The notes below the pieces were generated by a model. That model searched no databases, was not told where the DNA came from, and saw nothing but the letters and a program-made list of their open reading frames with translations. Made by a program: the position numbers and the translations under genes. This document shows, piece by piece, positions 11,689 through 22,823 of a stretch of DNA of 64,000 bases (the first letter of the stretch is position 1; every line of letters starts with the position of its first letter). Source of the DNA: Ambrosia x helenae (taxonomy: Eukaryota > Streptophyta > Magnoliopsida > Asterales > Asteraceae); contig CM061224.1 of the NCBI GenBank assembly GCA_030844895.1, positions 28,477,992 to 28,541,991 on the forward strand, read 5' to 3'.

Positions 11689-11838
11689 GGGGGTGAAAAT
11701 AGAAGGTGGGGGATGCCAATAGACGGAGCCTAAAAGTATGATTATTTTAATTAGGAGAGAGAAGATTTAAGGATGAAGTAGTGATTTTTAGTGTAATTTG
11801 ATGAAGGGGATTTGATGGATGGGTTGTGAATGCTCTTA

Positions 11839-12322
11839 CAATGCATTTGCCTCCAAACTTATGTGTCACTTCAAGCCACAACTTTTATTTGTCCTCATAT
11901 GTGCATTCAAGACGTACCACTCAATTTATCAGAACACTTTACTTTGAGGGTCGATGTCCATTTATCTTGCCTACATGTTAGACACTTATTATTTCGTTAA
12001 GAAACTCTAGTCAACTTGATCGCAAACTCGTTATTTGAAAATTATATGATTACTAACAATTGCATATACATATTTGTGTCCAACGTTAGTTAATAATCTT
12101 TTTTTTCACTAAAATTTCCAACACTAATTAGCAAGGTCGCACAAAACTTAAATTTTACGTCCCTTTGTCTAAGCTAGTCTAACTTTATTAATGAACCCAA
12201 ATTGTTTAATAAATTTCTTTATATTATTATTTTATATTATTATTGTTGATTGCTTGTTTAACTTCAAATGTGTTTTTGGTCAGAAATACTTATCGACTTA
12301 TGACTTTTTGAGAACAAATTTT
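11839..12322. other. Spacer, no gene seen
   Basis: AT-rich, without a supported ORF or repeat boundary. Confidence 0.5.
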
Positions 12323-12325
12323 TAA

Positions 12326-12558
12326 GAGCATGTTTGGCTCTCCTTCTCCGTATGACTTTTCTTACCTTAAAAGTTCGTTAATTCCATAAGTCACAAATTG
12401 TGATTTATGACTTTTCCCCATTTTCTCCTTTTCAAAGCATAAATTCTTTCAAAATTTACTTTTCAAACAACTACCCAAACACTTTGTTTTTAACTTTTGA
12501 CTTATTGAATAAGTCAAAAGTTAAAAGGAGAGGAAAAAATGGAGAGCCAAACACCTTC
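12326..12558. mobile_element. Small Tourist-like MITE
   Basis: Inverted ends GAGCATGTTTGGCTCTCC and the complement of GAAGGTGTTTGGCTCTCC are flanked by TAA at 12323-12325 and 12559-12561. The 233-bp length, TAA duplication and G start fit PIF/Harbinger MITEs. Confidence 0.6.
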
Positions 12559-12891
12559 TAAAAAGGTGTTTGGATTAGCTTTTATGATGGGAAAAGCCAA
12601 TAAATCAATAAGTTTTTTTTTAAAGTGTTTAGCTTACTTTATTGGGAAAACTGGTTGTATGGGTGATAGATTTGTAAATTTTATTCTAAAAGAAAAAAAG
12701 CCAAAACAAAAAATCTAGGATTTGTGACTTCTTAGACTATCAGGTATGGGGCTCGTCATCGTAGTCGTGGGACGTCCTACACCGCCCCCGACGGGGCGGC
12801 TCGTCTTATCCGGCCAAATTTGGACGAGTTGGACGGTGCATTTGATTGGTCGAAATTTTTGTGGGGCCCCCCTTTCATAACACACACTCAA

Positions 12892-12894
<3 letters not shown>

Positions 12895-12924
<30 letters not shown>
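12895..12924. repeat. GA microsatellite
   Basis: About 15 uninterrupted GA units. They create long serine/leucine ORFs on the minus strand that are not real genes. Confidence 0.9.
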
Positions 12925-12928
<4 letters not shown>

Positions 12929-13194
12929 AAAGAAACCGGTGGAAGAGCAGCGGTGGAGCACCGCCGCACGCAGTGGCACGTCTCCGTTTTCAAATTGAAG
13001 ATCAGAGAAAAGAGGACCTGATGGTGAAACTGGGTTGTCGATACAACCGCGGTAATGATGTTTTAGACAACAACTGAGAAGCAGAGTCACGATGGTGATC
13101 AACAGTCATGATTACTCAGGTGGTAGTATGGTATGACCGATGGAACTTGGAAGGAGGGTTGGTTGTGGATTAGTCTATTTTAATGGAAGGTGGG

Positions 13195-13468
13195 TGTCAA
13201 CATAAAGTCAATCAATCAAATCATCTTCCACCATGATTTCCTCCTAGTCAAAAAATGTTTCATCTTCCACCATGATTTCCTCCTAGTCAAAGATGTTTCA
13301 TCTTCCACCATGATTTCCTCATAGTTAAAGATGTTTCCTATTTCATTTTAATATGATTTGTATATTTTACTAAATGAGAGATATTCTCTCCCTTAATTTT
13401 GTAATCTTTCTAGTACTTATACTTGTACATGTGTAATAGAAAATTATCAAGGAATTACCATTGTAATA
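13195..13468 (+). repeat. 5' LTR of copia element 1
   Basis: It is 274 bp, with three tandem copies of a 39-bp unit near its start. It lacks the usual CA end; the boundary is set by the primer-binding site at 13469. Confidence 0.8.
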
Positions 13469-13558
13469 TGGTATCAGCTAGCTAATAAAGTCCGTTCTTT
13501 CTTTGATATTCGCTGACCATTTTCTTTCTTTGATAAAGTCCTTTTGTTCCTTGTCCAT

Positions 13559-14342
13559 TATGCCAATTCTTCCTATGGCCACCACCACAACTTCCTACAT
13601 CTCCTCCATACCACTTCCCCTCCTAACAACCGATAATCCTGCATTCATTTCTTGGAAAGTCACTGACCAAAAAGTCCCCTCTTGATCAATTCCACTCTCA
13701 CCGAAGAGGCGATGGCTAAGACTATTGGTCACACAACCGCCTTTAGTGTGTGGAAGGCTTTAGCCGATGCCTATAGCCATTGTTCAATCGAACATATTCA
13801 CAATCTCAAGGACACTCTTCGAACTCTTCAAAAAGGCGACTCCTCCGTGTCCGAATTTGGCCGTAAATTCAAGTCTCTAATCGACCAACTCTTGGCTATT
13901 GGGCATCCCGTAAGTGATGAGGACAAACGCCATTGGTTTCTATGTGGACTAGGCACCTCCTTCGAAAACTTCTCTACTTCTCAAAGAACCATTCGCCCCG
14001 CCCCTTCTTTTCGTGACCTATTAGCCAATGCCGAAAACCAAGAAATGTTCGTCCAAAAACTCCATGGGTCACAACCTCCACATGCCGCTTTTTATGCTAA
14101 TCAACCCAAAAACCAATATCATCGAACCGGCTCATCACGTGGAAAAGTTCGACGCTCACATAACTCTCGCGGGCGTGGAAGTTCCTATACCAAACGCCCT
14201 CCTCTTTGCCAATTATGTTGAAAAGATGGACACTATGCTACCACTTGTCATAATCTTGGTTCTTTAGCCAAAAAATCTCGCGATGCAAATCTAGCTGATG
14301 CCTTCTATGCTCAATGCAACGTTGCAATCGAAAACCCGGATT
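13559..14342 (+). pseudogene. Copia element 1 gag remnant
   Basis: The first part (MPILPMATTTT...) joins LTTDN directly to PAFISWK, so most of the N-terminal gag domain is missing. The frame then shifts near 13682 into INSTLTEEAMAKTIGHTTAF, the UBN2/gag core, and runs to about 14218. A CCHC zinc knuckle (CQLC, GHYATTC) is split by an in-frame TGA at 14219-14221. The remaining frame ends at a stop at 14342-14344. The position directly after the primer-binding site and before integrase supports the identity. Confidence 0.8.
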
Positions 14343-14344
14343 AG

Positions 14345-14585
14345 ACTGCCGATTCAAGTACTACCACACATATGCTTCCCACTAAATTTGGTCTAACTTA
14401 TTCAAAACCTCAAACCGAAAATATTTGAGTCACTTTTGGTAACGGGAATTCATTACCCGTAACCCACATTGGAAAAACTAATTTAAACGATTCCATTTTG
14501 TTTAAAAAATGTCCTAGTTGTTCCAAATCTCACTAAAAATCTACTTTCAATAAGTCGATTAACAAATGACTCGCCGGTTGATGTT
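14345..14585 (+). pseudogene. Copia element 1 protease remnant
   Basis: Fragments reading ADSSTTTHM and VTFGNGNSLPVTHIGKT match the copia protease region, where a DSGA/T-type active site is expected. Several stop codons interrupt it. Confidence 0.55.
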
Positions 14586-16646
14586 TTGTTTTCTAATGAT
14601 TATTTTCATATTCAGGAACGAAAAACAGCGGAAGTACTAGCTAGAGGCACATGTGAAAATGGCTTTTATGTCCTCACTCAAAGTCACAAGTCCCTTGTTT
14701 CCGCGCTTTCTTCTACGCACCTTCGTGCATCTTTCAATAAATGGCACAATCGCCTTGGACATGTTTTTGTCACATCATTGTTACCCAAACCGGGATTATG
14801 CAATTCTTGTGAATTATCAAAAGCTAAAAATTTACCATTTGTTGAAAGTAATAAGCGACGGCAACATGTTTTAGATCTCATTCATTGCGATCTATGGGGA
14901 CCCGCTCCTGTATCATCCACTGATGGTTATCGTTACTATGTCATTTTTATTGATGACTATTCTCGGTTCACTTGGTTTTATCCGTTAAAGGCTAAATCGG
15001 ATTTTTACAACATTCTCACAACCTTTTTACCTTTTGTTCAAAACCAATTTTCAACAACCAACAAAGTTTTTCAAAGCGATGGTGGAACCGAATTTACAAA
15101 TCACCAAGTGCAAAGTTTTTTCAAACAAAATGGCATACATCATAGGCTCTCATGTCCTTACACACCCGAACAAAACGGACGAGCGGAACGCAAACACCGT
15201 CACATAACCGAAACCGGTTTAGCCATGATGTTCAATGCTCATGCTCCACCAAACTTTTGGTTTGATGCCTTTACCTCCGCCACTTACATCATAAACCGTC
15301 TTCCCACAACCCTCCTAGACAATAAATCACCATTTGAAATCCTTTTTCACCAACCTCCCACCTACTCAAATCTTCGTGTCTTTGGTTGTCGAGTATATCC
15401 ATATTTCCGTGACTATACAAAAAACAAACTACTTCCTAGAAGTACACCTTGCATATTCATCGGCTATAGTCCACGTTACAAAGGATTTCGATGTCTCGAC
15501 CCCACAACCGGTCGAGTTTACACCGCCCGAGCTTGGTTTCAACGCCTAAGCACCTTCTTACTCAACCTTGGTTTTGAAAACAGTAGATCCGACCCTTCTT
15601 TGTTTACCTACCAACGCCATGGTACTTTACTTTATCTCCTTGTTTATGTGGACGATATTATTATAACCGGTAATAATGACAAGTTTATTACAAACTTCAC
15701 AAAACGCCTTGACAAGGAGTTCAAAATTAAAGACCTTGGAACACTAAATTTTTTCCTAGGCTTGGAGGTTACTCACACAAAGTCGGGTCTATTTCTAAAT
15801 CAATCCAAATATGCACATGACATCTTAACCCGAGTCGGCCTTCTTGAATCTAAACCAGTTGCCACTCCTCTCACATCTAAAGATGTTTTCAATTCTCAAG
15901 GTAAACCTTTTCATGATCCTACTCTTTATCGTTCTCTCATAGTAGCTCTCCAATACCTCACCATCACTAGAGCCGATCTCTCATATGCCGTCAATCAAGC
16001 CAGTCAATACCTTCAACAAACCACCACCACTCATTTTCAATTGGTCAAGCGAATTCTTAGATATGTTAAAGGCACTGTATCTCATGGCTTACATTTTGAT
16101 AGACCTACTAACACTACATTACTAGGTTTTTCAGATGCAGATTGGGCTCGGTGTATTGACACTAGAAGATCCACCTATGGCTATTGTATCTATTTAGGTG
16201 GAAATTTGGTCTCTTGGAGTGCAAAGAAGCAGCCTACCGTTTCACGGTCCAGTTGTGAATCCGAATATCGAGTCATGGCAAACACGGCAGCAGAAATTAT
16301 TTGGCTCACGAATCTTCTAAAAGAACTTAAAGCATTACCACCAGGACGTCCACCATTATTGTGTGACAACAAGAGTGCTTTGTTCTTAACTCAAAATCCG
16401 ATCTCTCACAAAAGAGCGAAGCACATCGACATAGACTACCATTTTGTTCGTGAACTTGTTGCAGCCGGTCGCCTTCACACCAAATTTATCTCCACCGACA
16501 AACAAGTAGCAAATGTCTTCACAAAAAGTCTTCCTAAACCGTTATTTGAACGCTTTCGCACAATGCTTCATCTCAGAGAACCGCCATCTCGCATTGACAG
16601 GGGGTGTCAACATAAAGTCAATCAATCAAATCATCTTCCACCATGA
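14586..16646 (+). pseudogene. Copia element 1 integrase-RT fusion by internal deletion
   Basis: One long frame of 686 codons holds a pre-integrase domain (WHNRLGH, CNSCELSK), the integrase core (DLIHCDLWGP, DDYSRFTWFYPL, FQSDGGTEF, PEQNGRAERKHR), reverse transcriptase from YVDDIIITGN onward, and RNase H (FSDADWARC, SCESEYRVMA, CDNKSAL). Between GRVYTARA and WFQRLSTF about 250-300 residues are missing in frame, including the RT region with the first catalytic aspartate. The protein therefore cannot be an active reverse transcriptase even though the frame is open. The last codons run into the 3' LTR, and the ATG chosen by the frame is internal to the original pol. Confidence 0.88.
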
Positions 16647-16839
16647 TTTTCTCCTAGTCAAAGATGTTTCATCTTCCACCATGATTTCCTCATAGTCAAA
16701 GATGTTTCATATTTCATTTTAATATGCTTTGTATATTTTACTAAATGAGAGATATTCTCTCCCTCAATTTTGTAACCTTTCTAGTACTTATACTTGTACA
16801 TGCGTAATAGAAAATTATCAAGGAATTATCATTGTAATA
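16605..16839 (+). repeat. 3' LTR of copia element 1
   Basis: It is 235 bp and nearly identical to the 5' LTR apart from one missing 39-bp unit and a few substitutions, which suggests a fairly recent insertion. Confidence 0.8.
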
Positions 16840-17113
16840 GTTGGTTGGACCAATAGGAGTGGAAGACTACCTAAGGAAGACCACCCCACGCCCTTGGGTA
16901 TTTCTCATCTTGTCATCTTTTGAGGGGGACCCATTTTTTGCTGACGTGGCGGGTAGCTTAGTCCTTTTAAGATGTGCCCCTACCACACCTGATAGTCTTA
17001 AAAACAATTTTTCTACTCATATCAAAAAAGTCAAAACAGAAAATGTTTTTGGTGTAACCAAATAGCTTATTGGCTTTTTAGAGAAGCCAATAATTTCAAA
17101 CTCAATCCCACAC

Positions 17114-18185
17114 CCCCTCTTAGATGTTTAAGATGTCCTAATAGTTTAGAAGGTTAAAGGTAGGGTAAAAATGTCATGGACCATGGTCCCCTTGCAAGAC
17201 TGTATTTCAGTTTAGTCAATGAGTGACTGCACTATCTTTATAATGGCATGAGGCATCCACTTTGTTTTAATTTTGTTCGCTAGCACAATTGAGAATTGAA
17301 AAAAATCAAGTGTAAAGTAGGTTGCATGTCTTATTGGAATCGAATATGAAAGTACGAATTACAAAACTAGATGCTCAGTCTAAACTAGTTTGGTTCACAT
17401 TTAGAACTCATCTGGTCTAAACCAGACCTCCAACTAAACACATATTCAGGACTTTTATTTTAAAATAAATATGAAAGAATGTTGTTTCAGTTTAAAAATT
17501 TTCAAATATCAAAATAAAGATCACGTATTTGGTTTCGGTTTTAGTTTTAGGCCTGTTTTTGACGTACCAGTGTTCGATTACGAACCCAGTAACATGTCAA
17601 ATAACCTTACGACTTAGCAACATATTTGCATAGTGTATATTGTATAATATATATTCATCGCAGAAAAGGCAAACCAAAGCCACTGTGTAGAAAAGATAAC
17701 TTGACAATGTATACCGAGGAGCACAATAATAGGATAGAGAGAAAAAAAAAGGAAGCATTCTCTTGAATTAATGATCAAGTTATGTTACTCTTTTCATAAA
17801 TATAGAAAACTCACTTAAAAACTAATTTTCAATTTCATATTAAACTGTCACATAAACGTAAGCCGCTCGATTACTTATTTTTCACTTGTAGTATGTAATG
17901 CTTCACAAGTTTTCACTAGTCGATAAACATTAAAATAATATTTTAATAAAAAAAAAAACTAAAGAAAAGAAAAGGCGAGATGAAATCTAACTGGTTGAAA
18001 AGCATGGGCCCACACGTTCATCGTCTCACGCTTGTAATGCAGATCACGAGGGTGGCGTTTAACATCATTTGAGGTGCCCCTTCACATGCCACCTCACCGG
18101 AGCGTTACTCCATAACACATAGCCGAAGAATATAGGCATTTAACGTCCTTTTATTACACCATTTTTTTTGCACCCCCTTGAATTT
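17114..18185. other. Spacer, no gene seen
   Basis: AT-rich sequence without a supported ORF, RNA gene or clear repeat end. Confidence 0.5.
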
Positions 18186-18199
18186 GAACTCCCAATCTC

Positions 18200-18501
18200 C
18201 TTTTTTTTTTTTGAACGGCCAACGAAACAATTTTCGAGAGAGTCAAATCAGGTACTCGAGAGTACCCGGGCCACCAATTGCCACCAATTCCCGAGAAAAC
18301 CCGACCACTCACCCGCCCAAAGACACAACAGTGAAATAATCGGTAAAACTGGTCGGGATCAGGACTCGAACCCAAGCCAATGGCTGGGTCATCCCTCATT
18401 TCCCCTCCACCAATGTCATCCAAATGTAGCTAGTGGGAATTGAACCCAAGCCTCTCATAGGAAACTTTAGGCCCTCAACCAACTAGACTACAAGTGTTGG
18501 A
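18200..18501 (-). mobile_element. tRNA-derived SINE (copy 1)
   Basis: The insertion is flanked by the perfect 14-bp repeat GAACTCCCAATCTC (18186-18199 and 18502-18515). Read on the minus strand, the 5' end has an A-box-like TAGTCTAGTTGGTTGAGGG and then a B-box-like GGGTTCAATTCCC about 45 bases further on. The 3' end is TTGGCCGTTC followed by about 12 A. A second B-box-like GGGTTCGAGTCC lies near the middle, so the element may be a dimer. SINEs are copied by LINE reverse transcriptase from pol III RNA. The same 3' end occurs in the SINE at 35600. Confidence 0.85.
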
Positions 18502-18515
18502 GAACTCCCAATCTC

Positions 18516-19307
18516 TTTTAAAAGAGGATTTTTTTTCTCTAACACTCTACCACAAGGATGGGCACTTCGTATTAATTAAATCATTGGATCCTAAACATAT
18601 CAAATGTTGTTAGTTTCTGTATTGCGCGCGTATACCTAGTGCAGATTGATTGGACATGTAGCTTTCAGGGTCAGCATGTGTTAAAAGGATGGTCTCATAC
18701 CACTCCATCAGTAACTTAGTGAGTTAGTGGTGGTACATTCAGAAAACAATCACAAATGTTTATTTCTCATACATATATGTTTTTAAAAATTGAGATAATC
18801 CAATCAAAATAGTTGAAGTTTTAGGGATGTGTAGCTTTGTTCAAAATATGGCCATTTTAATCTTATGAAATCACAGATGCAGTTGGAATAAGGACAACTA
18901 GTGTTTTTCTTTTACGTTGGATTTTTTTTTTTTTGGTGATATCTCATGTGACATTTTTTTGAACATAATTCCTGTCATGGTTATTAGTTGGATTTTAATA
19001 AAGTTTATAAGGTATTATGTGTGCCAGTTTATAAAAAAAGAAAAAAAAAAGAATGTTGAGTTAGTTGTCTAAAAGAGAGAGATAAGAGGAAAGAAAGTTT
19101 GTGTGTGACAAATTAAAACTTCAATAGTCATGATCATTCCTTGTTTTATTGACTAATGATTAAGAAAAATGATTCACACTAGCTTACTCCTTCATGCTTT
19201 CTGCAAGCATGAGAGTAACCCTAACAATGAGAGAACACTTAAAGCAATTAAAGAGTGTAACAAAGACAATGAGGAATTAAGGCTATGTGATTAGTATTGG
19301 ATTCTAG
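18516..19307. other. Spacer, no gene seen
   Basis: AT-rich DNA between the SINE and copia element 2. No supported gene. Confidence 0.5.
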
Positions 19308-19737
19308 TGTTGGAATAAATATACGTTATGTCTTGTATATTTATCGGTGTAGCCATTATAATCATTTATATTATGTTTGATCAATTGCTAAATACTCTAA
19401 GCCCATAACTGACTAGTCTTTGATGGACGGACTTGTCATTAGTTGGGCCTAACTAGAGTGTCCCCTGGGTATGCATAAATAGGAAGAGATTACTAGGGTT
19501 GAAGGATGATGATCACAACTTAATCATAACACCATAAGAATTTCGTAACTCACCCTCTCTCCCATAACGATTCTGCAAAGGATCATTAGCCATCATAACT
19601 GCATACCCTAAAGGGAACTCGAACAGACTGACAGTTATGTCGACCTCAACGCTTTCAGCATCAGTAGCAGGTCTCACGAATCTCTCAGGTACATATTTAT
19701 TTGTTTTCCATTACATACTAACGAAATCGATGCAACA
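19308..19737 (+). repeat. 5' LTR of copia element 2
   Basis: It is 430 bp, TG to CA, followed two bases later by the tRNA-Met primer site. ATGCATAAATAGGAAG near 19471 is a candidate TATA region. Confidence 0.85.
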
Positions 19738-20172
19738 TGTGGTATCAGAGCAATGTTGCTCATGATCGATTTTTGTTAGTTCCATCAGTTTCGGAATCAA
19801 ATCGGAAAACGAATTATGAAACCTGAAAATCAGATTAAAAAAAGGCTTTCGGCTGAAAACTCTAACAGCCGTATTATGAAACGATGTTTTATTTAAAATC
19901 TATTAACGTTCGAGAATTATGATTCCTGTTAAGGTGTTTTTTTTATGATAATGTTGTTAGTTTCGGTTTAGGTGTTCTTAGAATGCATGATGAAAACCGA
20001 AATTCTGATTATGTTTTGCTTAAGAATTAGGATTGATTGTTGTTTGCTAAAATTTAGGATAAAGATTTATCCCCTAAAATATGGCAACAACCTAAAAGAA
20101 TCCTAATTAAAATTTAAGAGATAATATTGGTTCCTAAATTAGCTCAACATAAACTTGCTCACAAAGGAACAG

Positions 20173-20452
20173 AGTGTTCGGCCATAAGGAGTTCGACCTC
20201 ATAAAGGGAGTTCGACCTCATCAAGAGAGTTCGACCTCACAAGAGAGTTCGACCTCGTCAAGAGAGTTCGACCTCATAAAGGGAGTTCGACCTCACAAGA
20301 GAGTTCGACCTCACAAGCGAGTTCGACCTCATTAGCCAGAGTTCGACCTCACAAGAGAGTTCGACCTCATTAGCCTGAGTTCGACCTCATTAGCCTGAGT
20401 TCGACCTCATTAGTCTGAGTTCTACCATAAAGAGTGTTCGACCAAGTTTTCT
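20173..20452 (+). repeat. GTTCGACCTC minisatellite in the copia 2 leader
   Basis: Twelve exact copies of GTTCGACCTC are spaced every 16-22 bases, separated by variants of ATAAAGGGA, ACAAGAGA and ATTAGCCTGA. The array lies between the primer-binding site and gag. Confidence 0.9.
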
Positions 20453-20715
20453 GCTTTCGAGCATTAAGGTATTTACGAACCATTATATCATTAGCGAAAA
20501 GCCACTTATTTTCAGCAAATACGAACCCATTAATACGGAAACATCTATAAAATTAGGGGGGCCATGCCCCCCGCACCCCCCAGAGAAGATTCAGTGGGTT
20601 TCAATATGCACTAACGAGAGGTTTATCGTTAACTAATGAAATATTTTGATGAAACCTAACGAATCAGTTTTATCATTGCTTAGACCTTGCTTAACTTGCA
20701 ATAACATTGAGGTGT

Positions 20716-20901
20716 CACTTCTGCCCAAAGGTGATGTGTCACATTAGGTGATTATATAGATCTCGTTAAGCATTGCAGCTCGTTCACATAAGTGCCATAA
20801 GGTTTCACTTCTGCCCAAAGGTGATGTGTAACAGATTATGTTAGTGAACTGAGCATATTGCATTAGGGCTTTGAATGTTTCACTTCTGCCCAAAGGTGAT
20901 G
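20716..20901 (+). repeat. Three copies of a CACTTCTGCCCAAAGGTGAT motif
   Basis: Copies start at 20716, 20806 and 20881, each followed by a form of GTGTMACA. They lie in the leader shortly before gag and may be a packaging or structural RNA signal; that role is inferred. Confidence 0.8.
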
Positions 20902-21091
20902 GGTTACATTCACTGTCGGCAATTTAATACTTAAATAAATAGCGTATAGCCAAAGCTAGAGCATTGTATTTAAGTAGCTTATGTTTTTTGGTGTTATGAA
21001 TAGTTATCTCAGCTTCATTAGTATAATGGTCTACATCCTGCCTGCCTTAGATAATTAGTTGCCCCCTTAGATCACTATAAGTTCTTCTCTA

Positions 21092-21910
21092 ATGTTGTAT
21101 CTTACTATTCTCATTTTTCCACTATTAGCTCCCAACTGCGGCATCAGTACCTTGACTGGTGATAACTATGCTGCCTGGAAAGATTCGCTTATGTTAACTT
21201 TGGCACTGCTGGATTTCGATTACGCACTGAGAGAGGATGCTCCTCCCGAACTCACTGACAAAAGCACCGTTGCTGATAAAATGGTGCATGAGAAATGGGA
21301 GAGATGCAACCGTATGTCCCTCATGTTCATTAAGAACTCCATTAGCATGCCTATTAGAGGATCTATTCCAGATTCTAATGTTGCTAAAGAATATCTGGCT
21401 TTTGTGGAGGATCAGTTCAGAGGAACCTCAAAAGTGCATGCTTCCACTCTTATTCTGAAACTTGTGACAACTAAGTACGACGGGAGAAGCGGTATTCGTG
21501 AGCATATTATGTCCATGAACAATATGGCCCATAAGCTTAAGGGCTTAGAAATGGAGATTAGTGACGGTTTCCTGGTGCATTTCATCATGACTTCTCTACC
21601 CTCTGCTCATGATGCTTTCAAGATCAACTACAACACACAGAAAGAAAAGTGGACAATGCAGGAGTTGATCGCTATGTGCGTGCAAGAGGAAGAGCGGATG
21701 CAGCTGGAGAAACCTGAAGTTGCTTACCTTACCACCGCTAATCCAAAGAAGAGGAAGAGACAATCTAACAAGAATCATAATGTTAAAACCCAGAGGAATG
21801 AAGCAAGTGCCTCATCTATCCATAAGAACTCCAAAGGTAAGTTCCTCTGCAAGTTCTGTAAGAAAGAAGGACATAAGCAGAAGGACTGCCATGAATTTAA
21901 GGATGGCTAA
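21092..21910 (+). pseudogene. Copia element 2 gag
   Basis: The open frame of 272 codons carries the copia gag core (LTGDNYAAWKDSLMLTL, FRGTSKVHASTLILKLVT) and ends with a CCHC zinc knuckle (CKFCKKEGHKQKDC, residues about 252-265). The true start may be a few codons later than the ATG at 21092. Gag normally continues into pol, but a stop at 21908 separates them. It is intact by itself and could still encode a gag-like protein. Confidence 0.82.
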
Positions 21911-21933
21911 CTAAGAAAGGTAATCATCTACTT

Positions 21934-22689
21934 ATGATACTTGAGTCCTTTAACTTAAATGTTCCATCTAATACTTGGTGGTTTGACTCTGGTTCTATGG
22001 TCCATGTGACCAATTTTCTTCAGGGATTCCGTACGATCCAGAAGCTGGCAAGAAACCAAAGAACACTTAATGTTGGGAACGGAAAGTCACTTATTGTCAA
22101 AGCCGTGGGAACATTAGAATTAAAATTCAAAACCGGTTTATGTATTGTTCTTTATGATACCTTATATATTCCTAAGATTACTCGGAATCTTGTATCTGGA
22201 CCTAAGTTAGACATGGATGGTTTTGACGTTTCTCACGGTCATGGCAAACTTACGATTACTTATGATTCCCAAGTGTATGGTCATGGTTTTCTGGATGGTG
22301 GTCTTTATAAGTTAGAACTAGATGATGATTTTTCCAAGTATTTGTTATCATATAATGTTAATGAATTACTAACAAAGAAGAAACGCAAGAGAGACTTAGA
22401 AACTTCATCCATGTTGTGGCATCAATGTTTAGGCCACATATCACGAGAAAGGTTAACCAGACTCGTGAAGGATGGGGTATTACCCTCTCTTGATTTCAAT
22501 GATTTTGGAACATGTGTTAAATGCCTTAAGGGCAAGATGACGTCGGCAAATAAGAAAGGTGCCACTAGGAGCTCTAATTTATTAGAACTCATTCATACTG
22601 ACATTAGTGGCCCTTATAACGTTGCTGGCATAACTGGACATACTTCATTTATCACTTTTATTGATGATTATTCTCGTTATATGTACTAG
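21934..22689 (+). pseudogene. Copia element 2 protease and integrase N-terminus
   Basis: It contains the protease signature WWFDSGSMVHVTN (the usual DSGA/T with M after S), the pre-integrase zinc domain (WHQCLGHIS, CVKCLKGK) and the integrase start (LIHTDISGPYN, FIDDYSRYMY). A stop follows at 22687-22689. Just downstream, near 22728, one base seems missing, because the expected integrase sequence continues in another frame. Confidence 0.82.
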
Positions 22690-22823
22690 TATCTCATTAA
22701 GGAAAAGTCTGAATCACTAACAACTTTAAAGATTATAAAGCTGAAGTTGAAAAGCAATTAAATCATCAGATAAAAGTTGTTAGATCAGACAAAGGAGGTG
22801 AATATTATGGCAGACATACTGAT

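Larger units (their letters stand above)
5123..11835. mobile_element. Large PIF/Harbinger-like non-autonomous composite
   Basis: The ends are inverted repeats of about 25 bp (left GAGCACTCACATCCCATCCA; the right end is the complement of GAGCATTCACAACCCATCCA). They are flanked by TTA at 5120-5122 and 11836-11838, the duplication expected for PIF/Harbinger. Inside, a second inverted pair follows on both sides: CCCACCTTCTATTTT, ACCCCCTC, then a perfect palindrome, at 5330-5399 and 11651-11706. The 6-kb interior carries no transposase. It is a mosaic of short modules repeated many times in both orientations, plus a 560-bp inverted repeat and a gene-like exon. It could be one element that captured and amplified host DNA, or an ordinary short MITE enlarged by nested insertions. 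Confidence 0.6.
13195..16839 (+). mobile_element. Defective Ty1/copia element 1
   Basis: LTRs lie at 13195-13468 and 16605-16839 and share the start TGTCAACATAAAGTC and the end CATTGTAATA. The 5' LTR carries three copies, and the 3' LTR two, of a 39-bp unit containing CATCTTCCACCATGATTTCC, which explains their length difference. A primer-binding site complementary to initiator tRNA-Met (TGGTATCAG) follows at 13469. A purine tract (ACAGGGGG) precedes the 3' LTR. Flanking 5-mers GTGGG and GTTGG differ by one base. Gag and pol contain large deletions and stops, so the element cannot move on its own. Confidence 0.88.
12735..16997. mobile_element. PIF/Harbinger-like element split by a copia insertion
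   Basis: Inverted ends GACTATCAGGTATGGGGC (left) and the complement of GACTATCAGGTGTGGTAGGG (right) are flanked by TTA at 12732-12734 and 16998-17000. The copia element at 13195-16839 lies inside. Without it, about 620 bp remain, a normal MITE size. Weak similarity between 12563-12610 and the complement of 17050-17113 (GGTGTTTGGATTAGC, AAGCCAATAA) suggests that this element itself sits inside an older TIR element. Confidence 0.65.

Noticed and set aside
12715..13102. Two minus-strand ORFs with long LS repeats
   Set aside because: They come from the GA microsatellite and cross the Harbinger end.
20173..20452. CRISPR-like array
   Set aside because: The spacers are themselves short repeats, units are about 18 bp, and it lies in a plant retrotransposon leader.
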